From Mesorhizobium tamadayense (lineage in GTDB: Bacteria; Pseudomonadota; Alphaproteobacteria; Rhizobiales; Rhizobiaceae): a stretch of DNA of 64,000 nt. Shown here in pieces: positions 46,219-56,558 of this stretch. Where the stretch lies: contig NZ_RQXT01000002.1 in assembly GCF_003863365.1 (NCBI RefSeq), positions 1 through 64,000 of the forward strand. The letters are read 5' to 3'. How positions within the stretch are numbered: position 1 is the first letter of the stretch; every line of letters begins with the position of its first letter. Under the pieces are notes generated by a model. That model was not told where the DNA came from and made no database searches. It was given only the letters and a program-made list of their open reading frames with translations. Position numbers and translations under genes: made by a program.

Positions 46219-47505
46219 GTGGACCAGGTTGTCAATCCGCCAAAGGCGGAATCCGGTACTTCGATCGAGGCGGCTCTGGGGCTCGACGGCAAGGGTGTGA
46301 GCCGCAAGCGTCGCCGCGGCTGGCTTTACACGCTGCTGGCGCTGGCGATCGTGGCGATCGCGATCGGCCTCTACCGGTGGAACGCGGCCTCGACGCCCCG
46401 GATCGAATACACGACCGCTCCGGCGGCCGTCGCCGACCTGACCGTCCAGGTGTCGGCAACCGGCACGCTGCAGCCGCTGACGCAGGTCGATATCTCCAGC
46501 GAGCTTTCCGGTGTTGTCCGCTCGGTCGCGGTCAACGAGAACCAGCAGGTCAAGAAGGGCGACGTGCTGGCGACGCTCGACACTGCCAAGCTCGAGGTCC
46601 AGATCGAACGCGCCACCGCCTCGGCCAAGGCGGCAGCGGCGGCCGTCGAGAATGCCAAGGTCACGTTGCAGGAAAACGAGAACGCGGTGGCGCGCGCCAG
46701 CGCGCTAACCAAGCGCGGCATGGCGACGGACCAGTCGCTCGAGGCAGCGACCGCGACGCGCGACCGCTCCAAGGCAGCGCTCGACAGCGCCGAAGCCAAT
46801 CTGGCCATCGCCCAGGCTGATCTGAAGGCGCAGCAGACCGACCTTGCCAAGAGCACGATCTACGCGCCGATCGACGGCATCGTGCTCACGCGCTCGGTTG
46901 ATCCCGGACAGACGGTCGCCTCTTCGCTGCAGGCACCGGTGCTCTTCGTCATCGCCGCCGACTTGCGGAACATGGAGCTGCAGGCGGCGGTGGACGAGGC
47001 CGATATCGGCCAGGTCAAGCCCGGCCAGCATGCCCGCTTCACGGTCGACGCTTTCCCGGACCGTCCCTTCGACGCCGAGATCCGCGACATCTCCTACGCC
47101 TCCGTCACCACCGACGGCGTCGTCACCTACAATGCACGGCTGGAAGTCGACAACGGCGAACTTCTGCTCAGGCCCGGCATGACCGCCACGGTCGCGGTGG
47201 TGACCAAGCAGGCCAAGGGTGTGCTGACCGTTCCGGCCACCGCCTTCCGCTATCGCCCGATCCAACAGGCGGCGCGCGGCTGGAGCCTGAGCGACCTGTT
47301 CACCGGCCGCATGGGCCGTCCCAACCGGCAGCGCGAGGCGACGAAGGCGCCGACCGACGGCTCGCGCACGCTCTACGTGCTGGAAAACGGAAGGCCGCAT
47401 CCGGTCAACGTCAAGATCGGGTCGACCGACGGCGAACTGACCGAGATCACGTCGGGCCTCGAGGAAGGCGCCTACGTCATCACCGGCTCGCAGCAGCGGA
47501 GTTGA
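46219..47505 (+). CDS. MacA-like periplasmic adaptor (RND/HlyD family)
   Basis: 428 aa. N-terminal cytosolic tail with KRRRG, one TM anchor (about residues 36-53), then a barrel-sandwich/lipoyl fold (LTVQVSATGTLQPLTQVDISSELSG) and a coiled coil (about 115-200). A beta-barrel domain (YAPIDGIVLTRSVDPGQTV) and a C-terminal membrane-proximal domain follow. It couples the ABC pair downstream to an outer-membrane channel. GTG start at 46219; overlaps no gene, and the ABC gene starts 2 nt after its stop. Confidence 0.88.
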   Translation: MDQVVNPPKAESGTSIEAALGLDGKGVSRKRRRGWLYTLLALAIVAIAIGLYRWNAASTPRIEYTTAPAAVADLTVQVSATGTLQPLTQVDISSELSGVVRSVAVNENQQVKKGDVLATLDTAKLEVQIERATASAKAAAAAVENAKVTLQENENAVARASALTKRGMATDQSLEAATATRDRSKAALDSAEANLAIAQADLKAQQTDLAKSTIYAPIDGIVLTRSVDPGQTVASSLQAPVLFVIAADLRNMELQAAVDEADIGQVKPGQHARFTVDAFPDRPFDAEIRDISYASVTTDGVVTYNARLEVDNGELLLRPGMTATVAVVTKQAKGVLTVPATAFRYRPIQQAARGWSLSDLFTGRMGRPNRQREATKAPTDGSRTLYVLENGRPHPVNVKIGSTDGELTEITSGLEEGAYVITGSQQRS

Positions 47506-47507
47506 CT

Positions 47508-48215
47508 ATGATGTCGGCTCCCCTGCTCATCACGTTCGACAAGGTCTGGAAGAGTTATGGCGAGGGCGAGGCGCGCGTGCATGCGCTTGCCGGCGTCGAT
47601 CTTGCGATACGCAGAAGTGAGTTCGTCGCCATCATGGGGCCGTCCGGCTCGGGCAAATCGACGGCCATGAACATCATCGGCTGCCTCGACACGCCGTCGG
47701 CCGGAATCTACAGCTTCATGGGCGTCGATGCCGGCCGGCTCGACCGCAACCGCCGCGCCCTGCTGCGCAACCTCTATGTCGGCTTCGTCTTCCAGGGCTA
47801 CAATCTCCTGCCCCGCACGACGGCGGCTGAAAACGTCGAGCTGCCGCTGATCTATCGCGGCGTTTCCGCTCGCGAGCGCCGGGAGCTGGCCATGCAGGCG
47901 CTCGCCCAGGTAGGGCTGGTCGGACGCGAGCACCACACGCCGGCCGAGCTGTCGGGCGGCCAGCAGCAGCGCGTGGCGATCGCTCGCGCCATCGTCACCC
48001 GGCCGACGCTGCTCGTTGCCGACGAGCCGACCGGCAATCTGGACACCGCGCGCACGCATGAGATCATGGAATTGCTCACCAGGCTGAACGCCGAGCTCGG
48101 CCTCACCATCGTCATGGTCACCCATGAAGCGGATGTCGCAGCTTATGCCGAGCGCACGATCCGCTTCCTCGACGGCCACGTCGCCGCGGACACCGCGAAC
48201 GCGGAGGCGGCATGA
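47508..48215 (+). CDS. MacB-type ABC transporter ATP-binding protein
   Basis: 235 aa. Walker [17 protein letters not shown] (about residues 44-59), Q-loop [21 protein letters not shown], signature [15 protein letters not shown], Walker [14 protein letters not shown], switch [13 protein letters not shown] at 47498-47501 gives 6-nt spacing to the ATG at 47508; a TTG further upstream is less likely. Unlike E. coli MacB the ATPase and permease are separate genes. ATGA overlap with the permease. Confidence 0.92.
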   Translation: MMSAPLLITFDKVWKSYGEGEARVHALAGVDLAIRRSEFVAIMGPSGSGKSTAMNIIGCLDTPSAGIYSFMGVDAGRLDRNRRALLRNLYVGFVFQGYNLLPRTTAAENVELPLIYRGVSARERRELAMQALAQVGLVGREHHTPAELSGGQQQRVAIARAIVTRPTLLVADEPTGNLDTARTHEIMELLTRLNAELGLTIVMVTHEADVAAYAERTIRFLDGHVAADTANAEAA

Positions 48216-49429
48216 TCTGGGAAACGGTCCGCCTTTCGCTGATTTCCATCCGCAAGAACGTGCTGCGCTCGTTCCTGACGCTGCTCGGCATCGTCATCGG
48301 CGTCGCCGCTGTCATCGCCATGCTGACCATCGGCTCGGGCACCACCGAGAAGGTCAAGGCCGACATTTCCAAGCTCGGCAGCAATCTTCTCGTCGTCCGC
48401 GCCGGCCGTCCCGCCGGGCCCGGCGGACCGGGCGGGCTCGACCAGGTCACGCGTCCGCTGGCCGAAAAGGATGTTACGGCACTCGTTGCGCATTTGAGCG
48501 GCGCGCGCGCCATCGCGCCAGCCTCGCAGAAGCAGGTCCGCGTCATCTTCGGCACGGAGAGCCTGACGTCGGGCGTCACCGGCACCGACAGCGCCTATCT
48601 CGACGCGCGCGACTGGAAGCTGGTTTCCGGCCGTCCGTTCAGCGATTCCGAGACGCGCGCCGGCGCCGGCGTGTGCCTGATCGGAGAGACGGTACGTCAG
48701 CAATTCTTCGGCGCCGGCGACCCGGAAGGCGAGATCATCCGCGTCAACCGCACCTCCTGCAGGATCATCGGCCTGCTCGAGCCGAAAGGGTACACCGGCT
48801 TCGGCCAGGACCAGGACAATGTCGTGCTGATGCCGCTTGCCGCCTACCAGCGGCGCATCGCAGGCAACCGCGATATCGACAACATCTACATCGCCGCCGA
48901 TGACCGCACGCCGACCACCGAACTGCAGCCGCGCGCCGAGGACATCCTGCGCGACACGCGCCGCATCACGCCCGACCGCGATCCCGATTTCTCGATCCGC
49001 GACATGACCCAGATCGCCGACGCCATGGCCAGCGCCACCACCACCATGACCGGCATGCTCGGCGCTGTCGCCGGCGTCAGCTTGCTTGTCGGCGGCATCG
49101 GCATCATGAACATCATGCTGGTGTCGGTCACCGAGCGCACGCGCGAGATCGGCATCAGGCTGGCGATCGGCGCGCACGAAAAGCACATCCTCATCCAGTT
49201 CCTGGTCGAGGCGACGGTGCTGTCGCTGCTCGGCGGCATCATCGGCATCCTGATCGGCCTGGCGCTCGCCGGGCTCGCTTCGGCGACGCTGACTATACCG
49301 TTCGCGCCGAGTCCGGCGGTGATCCTGCTTGCCGTCGGCTTCTCGGCGCTGATCGGCATGGTCTTCGGCTTCTTCCCGGCCTTGCGCGGCGCCAGGCTCG
49401 ACCCGATCGACGCGCTACGGCATGAGTGA
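48212..49429 (+). CDS. MacB-type ABC transporter permease
   Basis: 405 aa, FtsX/MacB permease with four TM helices. First TM about residues 20-45 (SFLTLLGIVIGVAAVIAML), a periplasmic MacB-PCD domain, then the conserved GGIGIMNIMLVSVTERTREIGIRLAIGA (about 290-317). It ends with the family tail ARLDPIDALRHE. Completes a macA-ATPase-permease export system; the cargo (macrolide, peptide, siderophore or lipid) cannot be read from sequence. Confidence 0.92.
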   Translation: MIWETVRLSLISIRKNVLRSFLTLLGIVIGVAAVIAMLTIGSGTTEKVKADISKLGSNLLVVRAGRPAGPGGPGGLDQVTRPLAEKDVTALVAHLSGARAIAPASQKQVRVIFGTESLTSGVTGTDSAYLDARDWKLVSGRPFSDSETRAGAGVCLIGETVRQQFFGAGDPEGEIIRVNRTSCRIIGLLEPKGYTGFGQDQDNVVLMPLAAYQRRIAGNRDIDNIYIAADDRTPTTELQPRAEDILRDTRRITPDRDPDFSIRDMTQIADAMASATTTMTGMLGAVAGVSLLVGGIGIMNIMLVSVTERTREIGIRLAIGAHEKHILIQFLVEATVLSLLGGIIGILIGLALAGLASATLTIPFAPSPAVILLAVGFSALIGMVFGFFPALRGARLDPIDALRHE

Positions 49430-49461
49430 CATGAGTGACGCCTCGCCTGCCCGCAACCGTT

Positions 49462-50181
49462 TCAGGCCAGCTCGTTGGCAAAATGCCATTCTATCAGCGG
49501 CTTCATATGGCCCATCAGGCCGTCGGGCAGGTCACCGGCATGGCGGATAATGACCGGACTCTCGATCTCCGGCTGGGCCTCCGTGGCGACGAAGGCGCTG
49601 ATGCGCCGCGCAACCTCTTCGGCCGGCTCTGGAACATGATAGCGGCGGAAGATCACCGTGCCGCTCGATGTCGATAGCGCATGGTAGCGCTGCCCGCGCC
49701 GAGCCGCCGAAAGGTCGATCCCGGTTTCCTCGCCCACCTCGCGGATCATGTTGAAGTCGACATCGACGAGACCTTCGCGGAAATCGACCGGCTCGAAGGA
49801 GCCGGCGGCGAAGTAGACGCGGCCGGCATTGACCGTGTGCGAGCCCATGCGGATCGCCACCAGCGCATTGTCGCCGGCGACCAGCACGGCATGCGCATAG
49901 GCATGTTCGGCGCCGCTCAGCTCGGGGCTTTTGCGCCACAGCATGAAGGTCGAGTACCTCACCGCATGGCAGCGGCCGACGAGCCGGCTGTCGCGATAGC
50001 TGAGCGCCGAAAGCAGCACCACCGTGCCGTCGAAGAGCGCCGGCTTGGCCGCCATTTCGCGCCGCCAGTTCTCGGCGATCGCCGCCTCGTTGTTGCGTTC
50101 GAAGGGATGAGGATTTGGGTCGAGCCGCACGTCGACGTCGTCGACCGGCAAGATGACGTTGCGCGGCAGGTCGAAGCTCAC
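49462..50181 (-). CDS. Nudix hydrolase-like protein
   Basis: 239 aa. A partial Nudix box is visible: REVGEETGIDL (about residues 155-165) fits the REUxEExGU half, but the upstream G-x5-E half is degenerate, so catalytic activity is uncertain. The C-terminus ends MKPLIEWHFANELA. The GTG at 50181 (MSFDLPRNVILPV) lies 5 nt after the stop of the upstream endonuclease-like gene; longer frames run through that gene. Likely co-transcribed with it. Confidence 0.75.
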   Translation of the reverse strand: MSFDLPRNVILPVDDVDVRLDPNPHPFERNNEAAIAENWRREMAAKPALFDGTVVLLSALSYRDSRLVGRCHAVRYSTFMLWRKSPELSGAEHAYAHAVLVAGDNALVAIRMGSHTVNAGRVYFAAGSFEPVDFREGLVDVDFNMIREVGEETGIDLSAARRGQRYHALSTSSGTVIFRRYHVPEPAEEVARRISAFVATEAQPEIESPVIIRHAGDLPDGLMGHMKPLIEWHFANELA

Positions 50182-50186
50182 GGGGC

Positions 50187-51299
50187 TCAGGCCATGTCCA
50201 GGGTGATCACCACCGGGCAATGGTCGGAGGCTTTCGGCCTGTCCCAGCCGGCCCGCGGGAAACGTTCGACTTCCTGACCGGACGGAAAGATGGTGCGCCA
50301 TGGCTGGCCGTGGCGGATGATCTCCGGAACCGCGGTCGCGTTCTTCGCCGCCAGCGCCTTCGACAGCAGGATATAGTCCAGCTGGCACAGGTGCCGCTCC
50401 TCCGGCCCGCGCGTGTGATAAAAACTCCAGCGGTCCATCTCGGGCCGCCGCTCGACGACATTTTCGCAAAAGCCGCCGGCGGTCAGAACGTTGATCGAGG
50501 ACTGGGCTTCGTCGACGACCTGGAAGCGGTAGCCGTCGAAGCTGTCGCCTTCGATCTTCACGCGCTGCCGGTAATCATTCATGTCGCCGCAGATCGCCCA
50601 GCGCTTGTCGGCCGCATAATCCTTGCCGAAACGGTCCTCGATAATGCGGCGCACGGCCTGCGCCTCGGCGATGCGCAACGGCATCGTCGCCTCGCGGCCA
50701 TCGAGCCCGTTGCGTGGCGAGCCCATCGATTTGAAATGCACCAGGTAGAGCGTCAGCGGCACGCCGCCAACCGTCACGTCGATTTCCAGGCAGTCCCGCC
50801 GGAAGATACGTTCGTTGGCCAGATGCCCGAGCGCCAGCAGCTCCGGCGTGAACAGGCCGAACTGCTCGAACGTGACATAGGCATGGCTGGTCATGCGCAC
50901 GAATTCGATCGGCTGGCCCTGCGCGGTCTCGCTGCGCATCATCACGGCGACGTCGATGCCGCGCGAGTCGTTGCCGGCGGTGGTGTATTTCTGGCGGTAT
51001 CCCTGCCCGATCATCTTGAAGAGATAGCCATATTCGAAGGCCTTCAGCGCCTCGATATTGTCGACCTCCTGCATGCAGATGATGTCGGCGCGGGTTGCGG
51101 CTATGGCGAGCGCGGTAAGCTGGCGGGTGTCGTCGGACTGGGCGATGGTGCGCGCCTGTTCGAGCAGCCTGTACTCGGCCTCGCTCTGGATATCGAACAG
51201 CGCCAGCGTCCGGTCCTCGTTGAGCTGGTTGCGATAGCCGGAGAAATCGAACCTGTTCATCAGGTTCTCGACGTTGAAGGTAGCGAGGCGCAGCGACAT
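50187..51299 (-). CDS. Endonuclease/exonuclease/phosphatase (EEP) family protein
   Basis: 370 aa DNase I-like fold. RLATFNVENLMNR at the N-terminus (metal Asn), ADIICMQEVDNIEAL (catalytic Glu, about residues 57-71), CGDMNDYRQ (Asp/Asn pair, about 236-244) and the terminal KASDHCPVVITLDMA (Asp-His). The substrate is unknown. The MSLRLATFN start at 51299 is chosen; the frame opens 21 nt earlier. Confidence 0.85.
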   Translation of the reverse strand: MSLRLATFNVENLMNRFDFSGYRNQLNEDRTLALFDIQSEAEYRLLEQARTIAQSDDTRQLTALAIAATRADIICMQEVDNIEALKAFEYGYLFKMIGQGYRQKYTTAGNDSRGIDVAVMMRSETAQGQPIEFVRMTSHAYVTFEQFGLFTPELLALGHLANERIFRRDCLEIDVTVGGVPLTLYLVHFKSMGSPRNGLDGREATMPLRIAEAQAVRRIIEDRFGKDYAADKRWAICGDMNDYRQRVKIEGDSFDGYRFQVVDEAQSSINVLTAGGFCENVVERRPEMDRWSFYHTRGPEERHLCQLDYILLSKALAAKNATAVPEIIRHGQPWRTIFPSGQEVERFPRAGWDRPKASDHCPVVITLDMA

Positions 51300-51478
51300 G
51301 GCCGCGACCTTTGCCTGCAAGCGGGCGCGAAGACAAGAGCCTGATCCCTACCCGCTAAGGTTGATCCATCATGGTTGACGGAACCTTTCCGTTCATCCTC
51401 CGTTCAGACGGAAAGTTCCATCAATAGGCCTCTTCCCGGGATGTTCTGGGCGTGGGGCCTGTACTCTTGGAGAGTGAA

Positions 51479-52066
51479 ATGAAACCGCTCTTTTCTTCCC
51501 TCAGATCCGGGCTCCTTGTCCTGGGTCTTGCGGCCGGCGTGACGACACCGTCGATCGCCGGCCCGATCCTGCAACCCAATCTCTCGACTGCGACCAGCAC
51601 GGCCGCGTCGCAGATCGTCCCCGTCCGCGACAGTTGGGCCGGCGGCAACAACTACTCGCCGCAGATGTATGACTGGCGCTGGCGCCGCGGTGGCGACTGG
51701 CGCGGCCGCGACTTCAGATGGCGCGGCGGCGACTTCCGCGGCCGTCATTTCTCCCGCAACTGGGACGGCGGCAGATGGGATGGCGACTGGCGCTGGCGGC
51801 ATCATCGCCATCATCGCCATTTCCGTAGTGGCGACGCGGCCCTTCTGGGGCTGGGCCTCGGCCTCGGCCTGGGCGCCCTGGCCTACGGCAATTATTACGA
51901 TCCCTATCCGCGCTACTATCAGCCTCGGCGCATTTACCGGACGGAGCGGCTCTCCGAGGCCCATGTCCGCTGGTGCTACGATCGCTATCGGTCCTATAGG
52001 GCCTGGGACAACACGTTCCAGCCCAACTACGGTCCGCGCCGGCAGTGCATTTCGCCCTATATCTGA
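51479..52066 (+). CDS. BA14K family secreted protein
   Basis: 195 aa. Signal peptide ([20 protein letters not shown], cleavage near TPSIAG). A Trp/Arg/Gly/His-rich middle ([17 protein letters not shown], then [11 protein letters not shown]) and a Leu/Gly hydrophobic stretch ([16 protein letters not shown], a second TM) follow. The C-terminal BA14K motif is [29 protein letters not shown] with two Cys. BA14K is a Brucella immunoreactive lectin-like protein; the role here is unknown. GGAG precedes the ATG; a strong terminator follows. Confidence 0.88.
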   Translation: MKPLFSSLRSGLLVLGLAAGVTTPSIAGPILQPNLSTATSTAASQIVPVRDSWAGGNNYSPQMYDWRWRRGGDWRGRDFRWRGGDFRGRHFSRNWDGGRWDGDWRWRHHRHHRHFRSGDAALLGLGLGLGLGALAYGNYYDPYPRYYQPRRIYRTERLSEAHVRWCYDRYRSYRAWDNTFQPNYGPRRQCISPYI

Positions 52067-52081
52067 GCCCGTCGGCAGGAA

Positions 52082-52119
52082 AAATAAAAACGGCGCCCAT
52101 CGCGGCGCCGTTTTTATTT
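52082..52119. terminator. Perfect bidirectional terminator after the BA14K gene
   Basis: A 16-bp perfect stem (AAATAAAAACGGCGCC, 52082-52097, with its complement at 52104-52119) around a 6-nt CATCGC loop, with A-tract and T-tract flanks. It begins 16 nt after the stop codon. Confidence 0.95.
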
Positions 52120-52236
52120 CGGCAAAGGAAACCGCCTGCGGGGCAATAACCTTAAATTCAGCAGAGACGTCTATCTGTGGTGCGGTGCCCCCACGATGAC
52201 GATCGCCGTGTTGCGATCCGCTAGGACGAGCCCGCC

Positions 52237-52521
52237 ATGGCCGAGAACAAGTTGAGAGGCAAGCACCGGCAACGCGTGCTGAAGGGCGCGGCGATCCTGA
52301 CCGGCATCAACAATTCCGAGGTCAAGTGCACGGTGCGCAACATGCATCCTGGCGGCGCCGAATTGAAGGTGCCGATCGAGGCGCGCGTGCCCGACGAATT
52401 CCTGCTTTACGTGCCGACCGACGGCATCGGCTACAAGGCGATCGTCCGCTGGCGCCGCGACGACCGCATCGGCGTCGAATTCACCGGCACCGAGCCGAAG
52501 CCGCACTGGCATTACGGCTGA
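52237..52521 (+). CDS. PilZ domain protein
   Basis: 94 aa, a single PilZ-like beta-barrel. The RxxxR-type c-di-GMP motif is KHRQRVLKGA (about residues 9-18), and the usual (D/N)xSxxG is replaced by NMHPGGAEL (about 35-43), so the second motif lacks Ser. VRWRRDDRIGVEF closes the barrel. It may bind c-di-GMP weakly or not at all. Stand-alone gene with no linked diguanylate cyclase. Confidence 0.82.
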   Translation: MAENKLRGKHRQRVLKGAAILTGINNSEVKCTVRNMHPGGAELKVPIEARVPDEFLLYVPTDGIGYKAIVRWRRDDRIGVEFTGTEPKPHWHYG

Positions 52522-52578
52522 GCATGGACAACCCGGCGGATCGCTCCGCCGGCTCCTAAGCAATTATGCAGGCGCGAA

Positions 52579-52620
52579 TTAGTTCTTCGCCTTGTCGACT
52601 AGGTTGCTCTTGGCGATCAC
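52579..52620 (-). pseudogene. Decayed tandem duplicate of the ilvC 3' end
   Basis: On the minus strand this reads VIAKSNLVDKAKN-stop, matching the ilvC C-terminus [17 protein letters not shown] at 52678-52720. About 40 nt are alike, with only a few substitutions and one single-base gap. The two ends lie about 100 nt apart. It has no start of its own and looks like a relic of a local duplication or slippage. Confidence 0.75.
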
Positions 52621-52677
52621 CCGCGCGGCCGCAGGGCGAAGCCCGAGGACGCGCAAGGCGGAAGAACGTAGATCGCC

Positions 52678-54392
<1,715 letters not shown>

Positions 54393-54425
54393 GCTCTGTC
54401 CCGCGCTATCGAAATTCTGAAGAGT

Positions 54426-54440
54426 ACCGTACGTTACGGT
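54426..54440. promoter_or_regulatory. Likely TetR operator
   Basis: ACCGTA-CGT-TACGGT is a perfect 6+6 palindrome with a 3-nt centre, 33 nt upstream of the tetR start and about 80 nt upstream of the divergent gene. Size and position fit a TetR-family operator. Confidence 0.65.
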
Positions 54441-54521
54441 TCGGCCTCTATGCCGTATTGTCCAAAGCCATGCAAGCCCTATTTTCCGCTAGCGACTTGG
54501 ATATCGAGGCTGGAGCGAGAA

Positions 54522-54956
54522 ATGCTGGTCGGGTTGCTTGCATTGGCTGTTGCCGCCGCCTTCACCGGCGCCGCCATCTATGTCAGCGTCGCCGAACAGC
54601 CGGCACGGCTGGCGCTCGACGACAAGGCATTGCTGCGGGAGTGGCAGCCTTCCTACAAGCGCGGCGCCGCCATGCAGGCTTCCATTGCCATTGTCGCCTG
54701 CGTTCTCGGACTGATTGCCTGGTGGCAAACCGGCGTATCTGGCTTTCTGGCGGGCGCAGTGGCGATCATCCTGCCCTGGCCATGGACACTGCTGGTGATG
54801 ATGCCGACCAATCGTTTGCTGGAAGCGATGAAGGTCGAGGCCGACAATCCGCACGCAAGATCAATGATCGTCAAATGGGGCAAAATGCATCTGGTCCGCG
54901 TCGCGCTTGGCGCGCTGGCGACGATCGCGTTTCTTTGGGCATCGCATCTGCCCTGA
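54522..54956 (+). CDS. DUF1772-like small membrane protein
   Basis: 144 aa, four predicted TM helices (about residues 2-22, 52-70, 74-95, 122-141). The N-terminal AVAAAFTGAAIYVSVAEQPARL and LLREWQPSYKRG blocks resemble the DUF1772/anthrone-oxygenase-like family. GGAG lies 7 nt before the ATG at 54522. Divergent from the tetR gene that likely controls it. Function unknown. Confidence 0.82.
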   Translation: MLVGLLALAVAAAFTGAAIYVSVAEQPARLALDDKALLREWQPSYKRGAAMQASIAIVACVLGLIAWWQTGVSGFLAGAVAIILPWPWTLLVMMPTNRLLEAMKVEADNPHARSMIVKWGKMHLVRVALGALATIAFLWASHLP

Positions 54957-54978
54957 AAGCCCCGATCGGTCGGCGCAT

Positions 54979-55434
54979 TCATTCCAGGATCGGCGGGTCG
55001 CGCAGCCGCCCGAGCAGCGCAGCCAGCGTCTCCAGTTCCTTGGCGGAAAGCCTGTCGCCCATGAGGTCGGCGATGGACGCGCCGTAGACCGCCCAGATGC
55101 GGCGGCGCGTCTCCCGCCCCGCCGGCGTGATGCGCACGGTCTGGCCGCGGCCGTCGTCCGAGACGGGCAGCTTTTCCACCAAGCCATCCGCCTCGAGCCG
55201 GGCCAGCAGCCGCGAGACGTTGTACTGCGCCAACAGCACGCGATCGATCAGCTCGAAAGGCCGCAAGCCGCCCTCGCCTGCTTCGGCGAGCTCGTGCAGC
55301 ACGTCGTACCAGGCAAGCGGCGGCAGGCCGCTTGTCTTCAGCGTGTCCTCGGTCTTCTCGACCAGCTGGCGCGACACGCGCATCAGGCGACCCCAGGCTT
55401 TGATGGTTTCGGGCGAAGGAGATCTTTTCGTCAT
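54979..55434 (-). CDS. MarR family transcriptional regulator
   Basis: 151-aa winged-helix regulator. RPFELIDRVLLAQYNVSRLLARLEADGLVEKLPVSDDGRGQTVRITPAGRE (about residues 59-109) covers the recognition helix and wing (D-x-R-G). The ATG at 55434 (MTKRSPSP) is preferred over the longer frame. Divergent from a Rieske-GST operon, with two identical palindromes between them. Confidence 0.9.
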   Translation of the reverse strand: MTKRSPSPETIKAWGRLMRVSRQLVEKTEDTLKTSGLPPLAWYDVLHELAEAGEGGLRPFELIDRVLLAQYNVSRLLARLEADGLVEKLPVSDDGRGQTVRITPAGRETRRRIWAVYGASIADLMGDRLSAKELETLAALLGRLRDPPILE

Positions 55435-55454
55435 AGACGGGACTCTATTCGATA

Positions 55455-55515
55455 GATGCAATTGCATCAAGCTTGACGATCGATGCATCCGCGTCTACAT
55501 AGATGCAATTGCATC
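55455..55515. promoter_or_regulatory. Twin MarR operators
   Basis: GATGCAATTGCATC occurs twice as a perfect 14-bp palindrome (55455-55468 and 55502-55515), 47 bp apart (centre to centre). Both copies are preceded by the same ATA, and a partial site CGATGCATC lies between (near 55480-55489). It sits between the divergent marR and Rieske genes. Confidence 0.85.
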
Positions 55516-55531
55516 GACAAGGAGTTCTCCG

Positions 55532-55837
55532 ATGAAACATGAAATCTGCAAGATCGCCGACATCCCGCAGACCGGCAGTCTGGTCGCGCCTTTCTTCGGC
55601 CGCGAGGTCCATGTCTGGCGCAGCGGCGAGCGCATCCGCGCGGCTGCCAATACCTGCCTGCATTTCGGCGGGCCGCTCGACTGCAAGGACGGCGCCTTCG
55701 TCTGCCAGTGGCACGGCGCCCGCTTCGACATGGAAAGCGGCGAGCGCCTCGAAGGCCCGGCGCCGAAGGGCTCGCGCCTGATGTTCCTGTCGACCCGCGT
55801 CGAGAACGGCGCGCTGAACTATGTCTGGGGAGAGTGA
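55532..55837 (+). CDS. Rieske [2Fe-2S] ferredoxin
   Basis: 101 aa, a single Rieske domain with cluster motifs CLHFGGPL (C-x-H, about residues 41-48) and CQWHGARF (C-x2-H, about 58-65). Soluble, with no signal peptide, so a bacterial Rieske-type ferredoxin serving an unidentified oxygenase. AAGGAG lies upstream of the ATG at 55532. First gene of a MarR-controlled pair with the GST (1-nt gap). Confidence 0.92.
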   Translation: MKHEICKIADIPQTGSLVAPFFGREVHVWRSGERIRAAANTCLHFGGPLDCKDGAFVCQWHGARFDMESGERLEGPAPKGSRLMFLSTRVENGALNYVWGE

Positions 55838-55838
55838 G

Positions 55839-56558
55839 ATGACGGCCAGGCTCACCCTCGTCAGCCATCACCTTTGCCCCTACGTCCAGCGCGCGGCGAT
55901 CGCGCTTGCCGAGAAAGGCGTGCCGTTCGAGCGGGCGAACGTCGATCTTGCCAACAAGCCGGACTGGTTCAAAGCCGTCTCGCCCCTCGGCAAGGTGCCG
56001 TTGCTTCGTGTCGGGCGAGATGACGCGGAGGAAGTCATCTTCGAATCGGCCGTCATCCTCGAATTCCTCGAGGAGACGGAGGCCAATCCGTTGCACCCGG
56101 CCGATCCGCTCATGCGGGCCAGGCACCGCGCCTGGGTCGAATTCGGCTCGGCCATCCTCAACGCCGTAGGCCGCTTCTATTCCGCTGACGATGAGGCTGG
56201 CTTCCTCAAGGAATGCAAAGCTCTGTCCGAGATGTTCGCGCGTGTGGAGGCGGAACTGTCGGCAAGGCAGAGCGGCCCATGGTTCGCCGGCAATCGCTTC
56301 TCGCTGGTCGACGCCGTCTACGGACCGATCTTTCGCTATTTCGACACGTTCGACCGGATCGGTGATTTCGGCGTCCTGGACGGAAAGCCTCTCGTCCAGG
56401 CCTGGCGCAAGGCGTTGAGCGAACGGCAATCGGTGAAGGAGGCCGTCAGTCCGGACTATCCGCTGCGGTTGCGCGCCTTCCTGCGGGCAAAGGCATCCTA
56501 TCTGTCGCAGATGATCCGGCTGCAGGCCATTGCAACTCCGCAAGCCCGATCCGCCTGA
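55839..56558 (+). CDS. Glutathione S-transferase (omega-like)
   Basis: 239 aa. The N-terminal thioredoxin fold has HHLCPYVQRAAIALAEKG (catalytic Cys in CPYVQR, about residues 11-16), VSPLGKVPLL (cis-Pro) and ESAVILEFLEE. The C-terminal helical domain has WFAGNRFSLVDAVYGPIFRYFD. A Cys-type site suggests thiol transfer or dehalogenation-like chemistry. Translationally close to the Rieske gene; its 3' end overlaps the convergent monooxygenase relic by 113 bp. Confidence 0.9.
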   Translation: MTARLTLVSHHLCPYVQRAAIALAEKGVPFERANVDLANKPDWFKAVSPLGKVPLLRVGRDDAEEVIFESAVILEFLEETEANPLHPADPLMRARHRAWVEFGSAILNAVGRFYSADDEAGFLKECKALSEMFARVEAELSARQSGPWFAGNRFSLVDAVYGPIFRYFDTFDRIGDFGVLDGKPLVQAWRKALSERQSVKEAVSPDYPLRLRAFLRAKASYLSQMIRLQAIATPQARSA

